Shown here: positions 53,725 through 62,765 of the stretch, one piece after another
Numbering within the stretch: position 1 is the stretch's first letter
How the letters are laid out: each line of letters begins with the position of its first letter
Assembly: GCF_024385575.1 (NCBI RefSeq)
Contig: NZ_JANFMV010000001.1
Span: forward strand, 682,001 to 746,000
DNA from: Rhizobium sp. NRK18
GTDB lineage: Bacteria > Pseudomonadota > Alphaproteobacteria > Rhizobiales > Rhizobiaceae
DNA length: 64,000 nt
Direction: 5' to 3'
Notes under the pieces: model-generated
Told to the model about the DNA's origin: nothing
What the model saw: only the letters and a program-made list of their open reading frames with translations
Database searches by the model: none
Program-made: the position numbers and the translations under genes

Positions 53725-54639
53725 ATGTTGGACGGTACGCAGGTCATGCCGCAGGAAGAGGAAATTCTCGCCTTCCAGAGGCAGTGCGAGGCCTTTTATC
53801 CGCCGGACGCAGTCGATGCGCCGATCGCGCAGCAGCGGCAATGGTATGACGCACTCTGTGCAGCATTCGCACCACCGCTACCGGCCGGCATGGAGAAGCA
53901 GGATGGCGTCGTCGCAGGTGTGCCGGTTCGCCGTTATCGACCGGAACGCGTCACCACCGATGCCCAGCTCTGCTATTTTCACGGCGGCGGCTTCGTCGTC
54001 GGTTCGCTCGAAAGCCATGATGGCATCTGTGCCGAGATCGCCGATGCCGTCGGCGCCGAGCTGACGGCGGTCGACTATCGTCTGGCGCCGGAACACCGCT
54101 ATCCCGCTCCGGCGGACGATTGCTATGCTGTGCTGCGGCTTATCCTGGACCGGGGCGACAAGGTGATCGTGATCGGTGACAGCGCCGGCGGCAACCTGGC
54201 GGCCGGTGTCACGATTCGAGCCAGCCAACAGGGCATCGCCGGCGGTCTCATAGGGCAGGTCCTCATCTATCCGGGGCTTGGAGGAGACCTCGTCTCCGGC
54301 TCCTATGCCGAGATGGCCAACGCGCCGGGACTGACGACGGCGGACGTGGCGTATTACCGGAAGATACTCAGCGCGCCGGAGGACGATCCGGTCGCCTTTC
54401 CGCTGAAGGCCAATGATCTTTCCGGTCTGCCGCCAGCCTATATCACCTCAGCCCATTTCGATCCGCTGCGCGACGATGCGCGGCTTTATGCCGAACGGCT
54501 CGAAGCCGCAGGCGTCGCGGTCACCTACCGCGACGAGCCGGAGATGGTGCATGCCTGGCTCAGAGCCCGCCACATGAGCCCCGGCGCACGCGCCGGCTTT
54601 GTGGCGCTGTGCGAGGGGATCAAGGCGCTCCTCACATGA
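53725..54639 (+). CDS. Alpha/beta hydrolase, hormone-sensitive-lipase family
   Basis: A 304-residue esterase/lipase-like enzyme. The oxyanion motif is HGGGF (86-90), the nucleophile elbow GDSAGGN with Ser153, the acid near SAHFDPLRDD (about 248) and the base in EMVHAWLRAR (about 278). There is no signal peptide. The substrate is probably a short-chain or aryl ester. Its last 8 bases overlap the end of the convergent CocE-type hydrolase gene. Confidence 0.9.
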   Translation: MLDGTQVMPQEEEILAFQRQCEAFYPPDAVDAPIAQQRQWYDALCAAFAPPLPAGMEKQDGVVAGVPVRRYRPERVTTDAQLCYFHGGGFVVGSLESHDGICAEIADAVGAELTAVDYRLAPEHRYPAPADDCYAVLRLILDRGDKVIVIGDSAGGNLAAGVTIRASQQGIAGGLIGQVLIYPGLGGDLVSGSYAEMANAPGLTTADVAYYRKILSAPEDDPVAFPLKANDLSGLPPAYITSAHFDPLRDDARLYAERLEAAGVAVTYRDEPEMVHAWLRARHMSPGARAGFVALCEGIKALLT

Positions 54640-56632
54640 AGTCGCGCGGGATGACCTTCTCGAAGGTCTTTTCGAACACCTGCGTCTCGCCTTCATAGGC
54701 CACGACGCTGGCGCTCAGCAGCCAGTCTGTTTTCGTGCAGGCGAGCTTCGTGCGGCAGACGGTGCGGACAAACCAGCCGGGGCGGGCCATGTCGCAGGTC
54801 CATGTCGTCTCTCCGGTCACCGACAGCGGGTCGTCGAGCGCGATCGACCAGGTTTCGTCGCGGATCTGCTGGGTGGAGAGGCCGGTGCCGGGATGCTCGT
54901 TCAGACCGGTGTCCTCATAGATCTTGTAGCGCGTGACGCCGGCCTGCAGATCGCGCACGACCTTGCGTTTCGTCTCGCCCGGCTTGTGCTCGATGTATTT
55001 CGGCAGTGGATCCGGATTGTCCGGTTCCTTGACGGAGATCTTTTCGTATTCACCAAGAAGCGGCAGGGCAAGACCCAGCGTCGCGGTGTCGAAGGTGAGA
55101 CCCGGATCGGAAGGCGCCGGCAGGATCATCGGCCAGTAGGCAGTCGAAAGCGCGAGCCGCAGCTTGTGGCCCTTCTTGAAGGAATAGCCGCAGGCATCGA
55201 GCGTCAGCTTGATCCTGACCTTTTCGCCCTTCGGCATGGCTTCCGGGAATTCGTAGGAATTCCGGTGGGCGAGATTGAGGACGCCGAAAGCGACGCGGTA
55301 GGCCGTGCCGTCCGGATGGATGTCGACGAGGCGGGCGCAGAGATTGGCCCAGTCTTCATCGCAAGCGACCTCGACCGTCAGTGCGGGGCGTCCGAGAATG
55401 TCGATATCTGCTTCAAGCGGGGCGGTTTCGAAGACCAGCGAGCCGGCATCGTCGCCGCGCTGGTCGACGGCCATTTCGGCGTCGGGCTTCAGGGTGAAAT
55501 ATTCCCCCGAGGAGGTTCCGGTGTCGAGCGGCGAGCGATGGTAGATGTCGCCGGTGCCGGAGGCGGCGCTCGGAGCACCGAAGACCAACTTTCCGGTGCC
55601 TGAGACGGAGACGTCGAGGCTTTCCGGTGCGGTCCAGGCATTCTTGGCAATCCAGAAGCCCGGATCGAAATTGCGACGCGGGGCAGGGCGGATGGCTTCC
55701 ATGATGTAGGCGCGGACCTGTGGCAGGTTTTCCGCGCCGTTTTCTTCGCCGCGGAGCCAGCGGTTCCACCAGCGGATCGCCTCTCCGTGGAAATCCTGAC
55801 GCGGCTTCGGCCAGGCGAAATGCGGATATTTGTGGATCCATGGGCCGAGGAGCGCCTTGGCCTTTTCGCCGAGGCCTTCAACGGCGCGCAGCGGCGTGTT
55901 GCGGTAGCCATCGGCCCAGCCGGCAATCACCAGTGCGGGGATCTCGACGTCGTTGAAATCCTCGCAGATCGAGCCGTGTTTCCAGAAGGCGTCGCGGCGC
56001 TGGTGGGCAAGCCATTCCTCCAGGAAATAGGGCTCGTTTTCCAGCCGTTCCAGCCACATGTCGCGCCAGCGGTCGCCGACGATCGCCGGGTCGGGCGAGC
56101 GCGACTGGTAGGCGAGCATATTGGATGCCCAGCCGAGCTGGGCGGCGAGATGGCAGCCGTTCTTGTAGTGGATGTCGTCATTGTAGCGGTCGACGGTGGA
56201 GGCGATGGAAATCACCGCCTTCAGCGCCGGCGGGCGGAGGGCTGCGACCTGCAGGCAGTTGAAGCCGCCCCAGGAGATGCCCATCACGCCGACGGAACCG
56301 TTCGACCAAGGCTGGGCGGCGATCCAGGCGATCAGCTCGCAGGCATTGGCGAGTTCGAGTTCGGTATATTCGCCGTCGATGACGCCGTCGGATTCACCGG
56401 AGCCGCGAATGTCGACCCGCACGCCTGCGATGCCGGCGGCGGCGAAGACCGGGTAGGTGGATTCATCGCGTGGGCTCGTTCCGTCGCGCTTTCTGTAGGG
56501 CAGGAATTCGAAGACGGCCGGCACCGGTTCGGCCTCGGCACCGTCCGGCATCCAGATGCGGGCCGCAAGCCGCGTGCCGTCGGCGAGCGTGATCCATTGG
56601 TTTTCGATGACGGAAAAGGGGCGGGACGTCAT
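54632..56632 (-). CDS. CocE/NonD-family (X-Pro dipeptidyl-peptidase-like) hydrolase
   Basis: A 666-residue cytoplasmic serine hydrolase. The N-terminal alpha/beta hydrolase domain has Ser120 in MGISWGGFNC, Asp241 in AGWADGYRN and His267 in PWIHKYP; the C-terminal jelly-roll-like domain (about 380-660) includes the segment LLGEYEKISVKEPDN. Family members hydrolyse esters or acyl-peptide bonds; cocaine esterase, glutaryl acylase and X-Pro peptidase are relatives. The substrate is unknown. Confidence 0.9.
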   Translation of the reverse strand: MTSRPFSVIENQWITLADGTRLAARIWMPDGAEAEPVPAVFEFLPYRKRDGTSPRDESTYPVFAAAGIAGVRVDIRGSGESDGVIDGEYTELELANACELIAWIAAQPWSNGSVGVMGISWGGFNCLQVAALRPPALKAVISIASTVDRYNDDIHYKNGCHLAAQLGWASNMLAYQSRSPDPAIVGDRWRDMWLERLENEPYFLEEWLAHQRRDAFWKHGSICEDFNDVEIPALVIAGWADGYRNTPLRAVEGLGEKAKALLGPWIHKYPHFAWPKPRQDFHGEAIRWWNRWLRGEENGAENLPQVRAYIMEAIRPAPRRNFDPGFWIAKNAWTAPESLDVSVSGTGKLVFGAPSAASGTGDIYHRSPLDTGTSSGEYFTLKPDAEMAVDQRGDDAGSLVFETAPLEADIDILGRPALTVEVACDEDWANLCARLVDIHPDGTAYRVAFGVLNLAHRNSYEFPEAMPKGEKVRIKLTLDACGYSFKKGHKLRLALSTAYWPMILPAPSDPGLTFDTATLGLALPLLGEYEKISVKEPDNPDPLPKYIEHKPGETKRKVVRDLQAGVTRYKIYEDTGLNEHPGTGLSTQQIRDETWSIALDDPLSVTGETTWTCDMARPGWFVRTVCRTKLACTKTDWLLSASVVAYEGETQVFEKTFEKVIPRDFM

Positions 56633-56671
56633 GGGGGAGCCTTCAGGAAACGGGAGTGAGTTCGAATCAGA

Positions 56672-57121
56672 TCATAAGGGTGGCAGGTTCTCGAAGGGAT
56701 TGGCAAATGCGACATCGAAATGCCGGAAGTGTCGTACATTCCGGGTCAGAACGATCAACCCGTTTTGCTGTGCAATCGCGGCTACCGCCGCATCTTCGAA
56801 CCCCGGATCGCCTCCCGCTCCGATGGCTTTGTCTAGCAGGCGTCCGGTGGCCCTGGCTGCGACGGAATCCAAAGCCAGTATCCGGTTGCCATAAAAGCCG
56901 ATGATCGCCTCGAGCCACGCCGCAATGGCTCTAGCTTTCCGGGTGGCGCCGATCCGTTCCGCCTTGGCCTGCCCGGCCTGGATTTCTGCGACCGTGACAA
57001 CAGATAGATACAGCTCTGCATCCGTTGTCGACAGCCAGCGCCTCAATGGGTCAGTCTCGGCAGACCCTTCAGGAGTAGACGGTGAAAGTGTCGAAATGAC
57101 ATTTGTATCGAGCAGATACAT
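56672..57121 (-). CDS. vapC: VapC-type PIN-domain toxin
   Basis: A 149-residue PIN-domain ribonuclease. The acidic catalytic residues are Asp5 (LLDTNVIS), the Glu in VVTVAEIQAG and the late Asp in FEDAAVAAIAQQ, with LTRNVRHF where many VapC have TRNxxDF. It resembles FitB-like VapC proteins. Its start overlaps the last base of the antitoxin gene. Such toxins cleave tRNA or rRNA when freed. Confidence 0.92.
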   Translation of the reverse strand: MYLLDTNVISTLSPSTPEGSAETDPLRRWLSTTDAELYLSVVTVAEIQAGQAKAERIGATRKARAIAAWLEAIIGFYGNRILALDSVAARATGRLLDKAIGAGGDPGFEDAAVAAIAQQNGLIVLTRNVRHFRHFDVAFANPFENLPPL

Positions 57122-57369
57122 CAGACGGCGTCTTCATCCAACGTGCGGGCGCTTTTGCGGGTGGGAAGATCCGCATCCTCCAGGGGGGCTTGTGACAGCA
57201 GCCATCCAAAGGTAGGCAGCTGCTTCGTCAGGCGCTGGAACTCTTCGAAGGAGATGAGTACCGCATCGCGCTTGCCGTGTCGGGTTATGATTGCGCCGTT
57301 TCCATTGACCGCATCATCGACGACCGAGGAGAGCTGTGCCTTGGCATCCTTCAGCTGGATTTCCTTCAT
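57121..57369 (-). CDS. Phd/YefM-type antitoxin
   Basis: An 82-residue protein starting MKEIQLKDAKAQLSSVVDDA at ATG 57369. It has the Phd fold (VNGNGAIITRHGKRDAVLIS, FEEFQRL) followed by a C-terminal toxin-binding tail with Pro and acidic residues. It neutralises the VapC-type toxin encoded directly downstream and should repress the operon through the dyad at 57378-57408, which lies just before its start. Confidence 0.9.
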   Translation of the reverse strand: MKEIQLKDAKAQLSSVVDDAVNGNGAIITRHGKRDAVLISFEEFQRLTKQLPTFGWLLSQAPLEDADLPTRKSARTLDEDAV

Positions 57370-57377
57370 GGCAAAAT

Positions 57378-57408
57378 CCACATTATGACTACTGTGGTCA
57401 TAATGTGG
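57378..57408. promoter_or_regulatory. Operator of the antitoxin-toxin operon
   Basis: CCACATTATGAC (57378-57389) and GTCATAATGTGG (57397-57408) are perfect 12-bp complements separated by TACTGTG. It begins 9 bp upstream of the antitoxin ATG and overlaps the probable promoter, as expected for conditional autorepression. Confidence 0.8.
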
Positions 57409-57439
57409 ATTGCCGATCATTTACCGTCAATGGCCCGCG

Positions 57440-58360
57440 TCAATATTTCGACGGCACATAGAGCTCGGGCGGCAGCACCTTGCGTTCGTAGTCGGGATTG
57501 AAGACGCGTTCGGGCAGGCAGACCTCCTCATGCGGAACGTCCTCATAGGGGATCGTCGACAGGAGGTGGTCGATGCAGTTGAGGCGGGCGCGCTTCTTGT
57601 CGTTGCCCTCGACGATGTACCACGGGGCTTCCGGGATGTTGGTGCGGGCGAAGGTCTCTTCCTTGGCCTTGGTGTAGGCCTCCCAACGCACGCGCGATTG
57701 CAGGTCCATCGGCGAGAGCTTCCACTGTTTCAGCGGATCGTGGATGCGCATCAGGAACCGCATCTGCTGCTCCTCGTCGGTGATCGAGAACCAGTATTTG
57801 ACGAGGCGGATGCCGGAGCGCACCAGCATGCGTTCGAATTCCGGAACGTCGTCGAAGAACTGTTCGACCTGGTCCTCGGATGCAAAGCCCATCACCCGTT
57901 CGACACCTGAACGGTTGTACCAGGAGCGGTCGAAAAGGACGATTTCACCGCCAGCCGGAAGGTGCGGCACGTAGCGCTGGAAATACCACTGCGTCTTCTC
58001 GCGGTCGGACGGGGCGGGCAGCGCGACGACGCGGACGACGCGCGGATTGAGCCGCTGGGTGATGCGCTTGATGACGCCGCCCTTGCCGGCGGAATCGCGG
58101 CCCTCGAAGATCACCACGACCTTTTCCTTGTGGTAGGACACCCAGTCCTGCAGCTTGATCAGTTCCGACTGCAGGGTCAGCAGCGCACGGAAATAGTCCA
58201 TGCGCGGGATCGATGGCGGATGGTTCTTCTTGTAGATGCGGCTGATCTCTTCCGACAGCGCCGGCTCGGACAATTCCAGCTCATAGTCCTCATCCAGCGT
58301 ATCGGCGAGCTCGGCTTCGAGCCAATCGGCGCCGGGACCGGCGGAAAAGGGTGTGTTCAC
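57440..58360 (-). CDS. ppk2: Polyphosphate kinase 2
   Basis: A 306-residue PPK2 with a single domain. Walker A is GRDSAGKGG (87-95), the lid and second motif are PAPSDREKTQWYFQRYVPHL and Walker B is IVLFDRSWYNRSG; ITDEEQQMRF and RWEAYTKAKEE are also family features. Class I PPK2 enzymes make GTP or ATP from polyphosphate (reversibly). It is monocistronic. Confidence 0.95.
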   Translation of the reverse strand: MNTPFSAGPGADWLEAELADTLDEDYELELSEPALSEEISRIYKKNHPPSIPRMDYFRALLTLQSELIKLQDWVSYHKEKVVVIFEGRDSAGKGGVIKRITQRLNPRVVRVVALPAPSDREKTQWYFQRYVPHLPAGGEIVLFDRSWYNRSGVERVMGFASEDQVEQFFDDVPEFERMLVRSGIRLVKYWFSITDEEQQMRFLMRIHDPLKQWKLSPMDLQSRVRWEAYTKAKEETFARTNIPEAPWYIVEGNDKKRARLNCIDHLLSTIPYEDVPHEEVCLPERVFNPDYERKVLPPELYVPSKY

Positions 58361-58472
58361 GGGGCGCTCCGTCTGTCAGAAATCTGCTTCGGTACCCTTG
58401 AGCTTATTCCACGCATGCATGACAGATTTTTGATGGCTGTCATTTCCGGATGTGCCGCAGCGGTCCGGACGG

Positions 58473-59138
58473 TCAGATGCCCTGTTCCAGGCGTTTGCGC
58501 ACCTTCGAGAACTTCATGCCGGGCTGGGCAAGGCGTTCATCGGGGCCGATCCAGGCATAGGCCAGCAGACAAGGGTCGTGTTCGCCGGTCGTGATGCGGT
58601 GCTCGTGGCCGGGCATGTTGAGGACCATGGAGCCCGGCGCGTAGACCGCCATTTCGTTTTCCGACCAGGCGCCGGCGACCGAGATGTAGCTTTCCTCGAT
58701 TTCGTGATGGCTGTGGCGGGGATAGACGGTGTTCGGCGCAAACAGCACGAAACCGAGGATCAGCCGTTCGGAGCGGATCGGGCCGATGGAGCCGAGGATT
58801 TCGCAATAGGCATATTTCTGGGCGAGCGCCTTCGGCACCGACTGGTAGCCATACTCCCAGGTCAGCAGATGTGACACGCGCTCCAGCGTACGGCTGAGCC
58901 GCGAGACGCCGGCGCGGGCGGCGATCTCGAAGGCGCGGCCAAGATGGGCCGTGACCGGCTTCACTTGAGGTTGCCGGTCGATCAGTTCGGGGTTGCCGTC
59001 GATGACGGCGGAAAGGGCTTCGCGAACCCGTTTGCGGTGGCTGCGGATCGCCTTGCTGCCGCCCGAGGAACTCTGGCGATAGAGCGAGTCGAATTCCTGC
59101 AGGAGGTAAGCCCAGTCCGGCACGTCACGAAGCTGCAT
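58473..59138 (-). CDS. Cupin of the DMSP lyase (DddQ-like) family
   Basis: A 221-residue protein with a helical N-terminal domain (1-100) and a C-terminal cupin barrel. The metal motif HxxxExY is formed by His145, Glu149 and Tyr151 (YPRHSHHEIEESYISVAG), with His178/His180 in MPGHEHRIT as the fourth ligand; this is the arrangement of DddQ-type dimethylsulphoniopropionate lyases. DMSP cleavage to acrylate and dimethyl sulphide is therefore possible, but terrestrial relatives may use other substrates. The ATG follows GGGAGGATG; an intrinsic terminator separates it from the upstream peptide-type importer operon. Confidence 0.75.
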   Translation of the reverse strand: MQLRDVPDWAYLLQEFDSLYRQSSSGGSKAIRSHRKRVREALSAVIDGNPELIDRQPQVKPVTAHLGRAFEIAARAGVSRLSRTLERVSHLLTWEYGYQSVPKALAQKYAYCEILGSIGPIRSERLILGFVLFAPNTVYPRHSHHEIEESYISVAGAWSENEMAVYAPGSMVLNMPGHEHRITTGEHDPCLLAYAWIGPDERLAQPGMKFSKVRKRLEQGI

Positions 59139-59154
59139 GTCATCCTCCCGTCAC

Positions 59155-59186
59155 AAAAAGAAAATGCCGCCCCCGGGAGGGCGGCA
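59155..59186 (-). terminator. Intrinsic terminator of the second peptide-type importer operon
   Basis: On the minus strand TGCCGCCC (59179-59186) pairs perfectly with GGGCGGCA (59165-59172), followed by TTTTCTTTTT. It lies 13 bp after the fused ATPase stop and before the start of the cupin gene. Confidence 0.85.
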
Positions 59187-59199
59187 CCTGATGTGATCG

Positions 59200-60831
59200 T
59201 CAATTGCCGGCGCTTTCCATTCGTCGGGTTGCCAGCACTTTTTCCAGCCAGCCGATTTCCATTTCCGGGACGGACTTCAGCAGCAGGTCGGTGTAGTCGT
59301 CGAAGGGCGGCGAAAGCACCTTCGACTTCGGACCGAAGCGCTGGAGCCTGCCTTGCAGCATGACGGCGATGCTGTCGGCGATGGCGCGGACGATGGCGAT
59401 GTCGTGGGTGATGAAGACGTAGGAGACGTTGGTCTCCTTCTGCAGCTTCATCAACAGCTTCAGGATGCCTTCGGCCACAAGCGGATCGAGGGCGGAGGTC
59501 GGCTCGTCGCAAAGGATGAGTTCCGGCTTGGCCGCCAGCGCCCGGGCGATCGCCACGCGCTGCTTCTGGCCGCCGGAAAGCTCGGCCGGATAGCGCTCGA
59601 AGAAGCCCTTGCCCATCTCGATGGCCTCGAGCAGCTCGTTGACGCGCGCCCGGCGCTTGGCGCCGGTCAGCCCCTCGTAGAAGGTCACCGGCCGGCCGAT
59701 GATGTCGCCCACGGTCTGGCGCGGGTTCATGGCGGTGTCGGCCATCTGGTAGATGAGCTGGATGCGGCGCAGCTGATCGCGCGAACGCTGCTTGAGGGCC
59801 GGCGGCAGGACCTCGCCGTCAAAGGTGATCTTGCCCTCCGACGCCGGCAGCAGGCCGGTGATGACGCGCGCAAGCGTCGACTTGCCCGAACCGGATTCGC
59901 CAACGATCGCCAGCGTCTGCCCGCGCGGGACATGCAGGCTGACATCGTGCAGCACCTTGAAGCCGTTGCCGTAGCTTGCCGATACATTCTCGACCTTCAG
60001 CACGGCGTCGGACTGGTCCTCGGCCTCCGGCTTGCCCATTTCGCGGACATTGACGAGCGCGCGGGTATACTCCTCGCGCGGCTCCTCAATGATCTGTTTG
60101 GCGGTGCCGTACTCGACCATGTTGCCGTGGCGCAGCACCATGATGTCGTCGGAAATCTGCGCGACGACGGCGAGGTCGTGGGTGATGTAGAGGGCCGCCG
60201 TGTGCGTCTCCTCGATCGCATGCTTGATCGCCGCAAGAACGTCGATCTGGGTGGTGACGTCGAGAGCGGTGGTCGGCTCGTCGAAGATGATCAGCTCCGG
60301 ATTGGGGCAGAGCGCCATCGCCGTCATGGCGCGCTGCAGCTGGCCGCCGGAGACCTGGTGCGGATAGCGGTCACCGAAATTGTCCGGATCGGGGAGACCC
60401 AGAACGCGGAACAGGTAGAGCGCCCGCTTCCTTGCCTCCTCGGAGGACATCAGTCCGTGGCGGACGGAGGCTTCGATGACCTGGTCCCCAAGCTTGTGGG
60501 CCGGGTTGAAGGCCGCGGCCGCCGACTGCGCCACGTAACAGACGCGGGCGCCGCGCACGGTGCGGATCTTGCCCTTCGAGAAGGCGAGGATGTTCTCGCC
60601 GTCGAGTAGGACCTCGCCGCCGATGATCCGCACACCGCCGCGACCGTAGGCGAGCGCTGCAAGGCCGATGGTCGACTTGCCGGCACCGGATTCGCCGATC
60701 AGGCCGAGCACCTTGCCCTTTTCGAGATCGAAGGAAACGCCGTGGACGATTTCTATGTCCTGCGGGTCTTCGCCCGGCGGATAGATGGTCGCGCCGATCT
60801 TCAGGTTCCTTACAGAGAGAAGATTAGGCAT
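59200..60831 (-). CDS. Peptide-type ABC importer ATPase, DppD and DppF halves fused
   Basis: A 543-residue protein with two complete ABC modules. The first (about 1-270) has Walker A GESGAGKST, signature VSGGQLQR and Walker [13 protein letters not shown]; the second (about 280-540) has GESGSGKST, LSGGQKQR and [12 protein letters not shown]. Fusion of both ATPases is seen in GsiA and YejF. It overlaps the permease gene by 8 bases. It powers the importer formed with 60824-62655 and the binding protein at the right edge. Confidence 0.94.
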   Translation of the reverse strand: MPNLLSVRNLKIGATIYPPGEDPQDIEIVHGVSFDLEKGKVLGLIGESGAGKSTIGLAALAYGRGGVRIIGGEVLLDGENILAFSKGKIRTVRGARVCYVAQSAAAAFNPAHKLGDQVIEASVRHGLMSSEEARKRALYLFRVLGLPDPDNFGDRYPHQVSGGQLQRAMTAMALCPNPELIIFDEPTTALDVTTQIDVLAAIKHAIEETHTAALYITHDLAVVAQISDDIMVLRHGNMVEYGTAKQIIEEPREEYTRALVNVREMGKPEAEDQSDAVLKVENVSASYGNGFKVLHDVSLHVPRGQTLAIVGESGSGKSTLARVITGLLPASEGKITFDGEVLPPALKQRSRDQLRRIQLIYQMADTAMNPRQTVGDIIGRPVTFYEGLTGAKRRARVNELLEAIEMGKGFFERYPAELSGGQKQRVAIARALAAKPELILCDEPTSALDPLVAEGILKLLMKLQKETNVSYVFITHDIAIVRAIADSIAVMLQGRLQRFGPKSKVLSPPFDDYTDLLLKSVPEMEIGWLEKVLATRRMESAGN

Positions 60832-61651
60832 CGCCGCGTCCTCCTTTCAGGCTCGAGGTGCGTTTGAGAAGCCAGTCGACCACAAGATTGACGCAGACGG
60901 CGAGCGCCGAGATCGCTCCGCCCGGAATGAGGGCGGCGGGGATGCCGAAGATGATGCCGTCCTTGTTGTCCTTGACCATGCCGCCCCAGTCTGCGGCCGG
61001 CGGCTGGATGCCGAGGCCGAGGAAGGAGAGGGTGGAGAGGAACAGGATCGAGAAGGCGAAGCGCAGGCCGAATTCGGCGAGCAACGGCGACAGCGTGTTG
61101 GGCAGGATCTCCCGGAAGATGATCCACATCTTGCCTTCGCCGCGCAGTCTGGCCGCTTCCACGAACTCCATCACCGCGACGTCGAGTGCGACGGCGCGGC
61201 CGAGGCGGAAGACGCGTGTACTGTCGAGCACGGCCATGACGGTGATCAGGATCCAGATGTTCTGTGGCAGGACCGCCAGAACGACGAGTGCGAAGATCAG
61301 CGTCGGGATCGACATCATCAGGTCGTTGAAGCGCGACAGGACCTGATCGATCACGCCGCGCGAGACGGCGGCGGTGAAGCTCAGGAAAATGCCGATCGAA
61401 AACGACAGGATGCTGGCCGCCAGTGCGACGAACAGCGTGGTGCGGGCGCCGTAGATCATCCGGCTTAAAAGATCGCGGCCGAGATTGTCCGTGCCCAGCC
61501 AGTACTGGCCGCTCATCGGTTCCCAGATGCCGGCGACGACATCGCGCTCGCCATAGGGTGCGATGACCGGCGCGAAGATCGCCAGGAAGAAGGCCAGCAG
61601 GATGCCGAAGATACCGATCCAGGCGCTGATGGGGATGTCTTTTGCTCTCAT
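60824..61651 (-). CDS. Peptide-type ABC importer permease, DppC class
   Basis: A 275-residue membrane protein with about six spans. WLGTDNLGRDLLSRMIYGAR is the class hallmark; the coupling loop reads EFVEAARLRGEGKMWIIFRE. Its start overlaps the end of the DppB-class gene by 4 bases, and its end overlaps the fused ATPase gene. Confidence 0.93.
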   Translation of the reverse strand: MRAKDIPISAWIGIFGILLAFFLAIFAPVIAPYGERDVVAGIWEPMSGQYWLGTDNLGRDLLSRMIYGARTTLFVALAASILSFSIGIFLSFTAAVSRGVIDQVLSRFNDLMMSIPTLIFALVVLAVLPQNIWILITVMAVLDSTRVFRLGRAVALDVAVMEFVEAARLRGEGKMWIIFREILPNTLSPLLAEFGLRFAFSILFLSTLSFLGLGIQPPAADWGGMVKDNKDGIIFGIPAALIPGGAISALAVCVNLVVDWLLKRTSSLKGGRGDA

Positions 61652-62655
61652 CGCGGGTGCCTCAGTCTCGGGTTGGCGGCAATCGCGATGATGTCGGCCA
61701 GCATGTTGAGCAGGATGTAGAAGGCGGCGAAGATTAGGCCGCAGGCCTGCACGACGGGCATGTCGCGAACCGTCACGGCGTCGACCATGTACTGGCCCAT
61801 GCCGGGATAGACGAAGACCACCTCGACGACGACGACGCCGACGACAAGATAGGCGAGATTGAGGGCCACGACGTTGATGATCGGCGCGATGGCATTGGGT
61901 GCTGCATGCTTGACGATGGCGCGGAAGGCGGACAGTCCCTTCAGTTCCGCCGTCTCCATATAGGCGGACGACATGACGGAGAGGATTGCCGCCCGCGTCA
62001 TGCGCATCATATGGGCGAGCACGACGAGCACGAGGGTGGCGGTCGGCAGCGCGATCGCCTTCAGCCGGTCGAGCAGGTCCATGTCGTCATAGACCGTCGC
62101 CGGAAAGGTGGCGACGCCGAACTTGACGGCGAAGAACAGGATCAGCAGGTAGCCGACGAAGAACTCCGGCAGCGAGATCGCCGCCAGCGATATGACGTTG
62201 ATCAGCCGGTCCGGAAAGCGGTTTCGGAAATGGACGGCGAGCATGCCGAGGCCGACTGCGAGCGGCACCGAGATGATCGCCGCGAAAAAGGCCAGGAACA
62301 GGGAGTTGCCCAGCCGTTTGCCGATCTGTTCGCTGACGGACTGCCTGGACGCCCAGGAATTGCCGAAGTCGCCATGGATGGCGCCGCCGAGCCATTCGAC
62401 ATAGCGCGTCACCACAGGCTGGTCGAGACCGAGATCCTTGCGGATGTTGGCAACGGCCTGCGGGGTCGCGGACTGGCCGAGATAGGTGGTGGCAAAATCC
62501 CCCGGCAGCGCTTCCACGCCGGCGAAGATCAGGACGGATACGGCAAACAGCAGCACAACGCTCAGGCCAAGACGCTGGGCGATCAGGACGAGAAGCGGAA
62601 AACGCTTCGCAAATCCAAGCAGGGCCGGTTCGCCGTCGTCGACGGATGTGGCCAT
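61648..62655 (-). CDS. Peptide-type ABC importer permease, DppB class
   Basis: A 335-residue membrane protein starting MATSVDDGEPALLGFAKRFP at ATG 62655, behind AGAGGAGAG. It contains the DppB-like periplasmic loop DLGLDQPVVTRYVEWLGGAI with the GDFGNSW segment, and the coupling loop AYMETAELKGLSAFRAIVKH. It is the second gene of the operon, after the binding protein. Confidence 0.93.
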   Translation of the reverse strand: MATSVDDGEPALLGFAKRFPLLVLIAQRLGLSVVLLFAVSVLIFAGVEALPGDFATTYLGQSATPQAVANIRKDLGLDQPVVTRYVEWLGGAIHGDFGNSWASRQSVSEQIGKRLGNSLFLAFFAAIISVPLAVGLGMLAVHFRNRFPDRLINVISLAAISLPEFFVGYLLILFFAVKFGVATFPATVYDDMDLLDRLKAIALPTATLVLVVLAHMMRMTRAAILSVMSSAYMETAELKGLSAFRAIVKHAAPNAIAPIINVVALNLAYLVVGVVVVEVVFVYPGMGQYMVDAVTVRDMPVVQACGLIFAAFYILLNMLADIIAIAANPRLRHPR

Positions 62656-62765
62656 GTTGAGCTCTCCTCTGAAACGGTTGGGGCACCGCCACGGGGCTTT
62701 CTGCCCCATGGATCATGCATGCGCCGGCAGACGGGCGGACCCGCCTGCCGGTATGCTTTCAGAGA

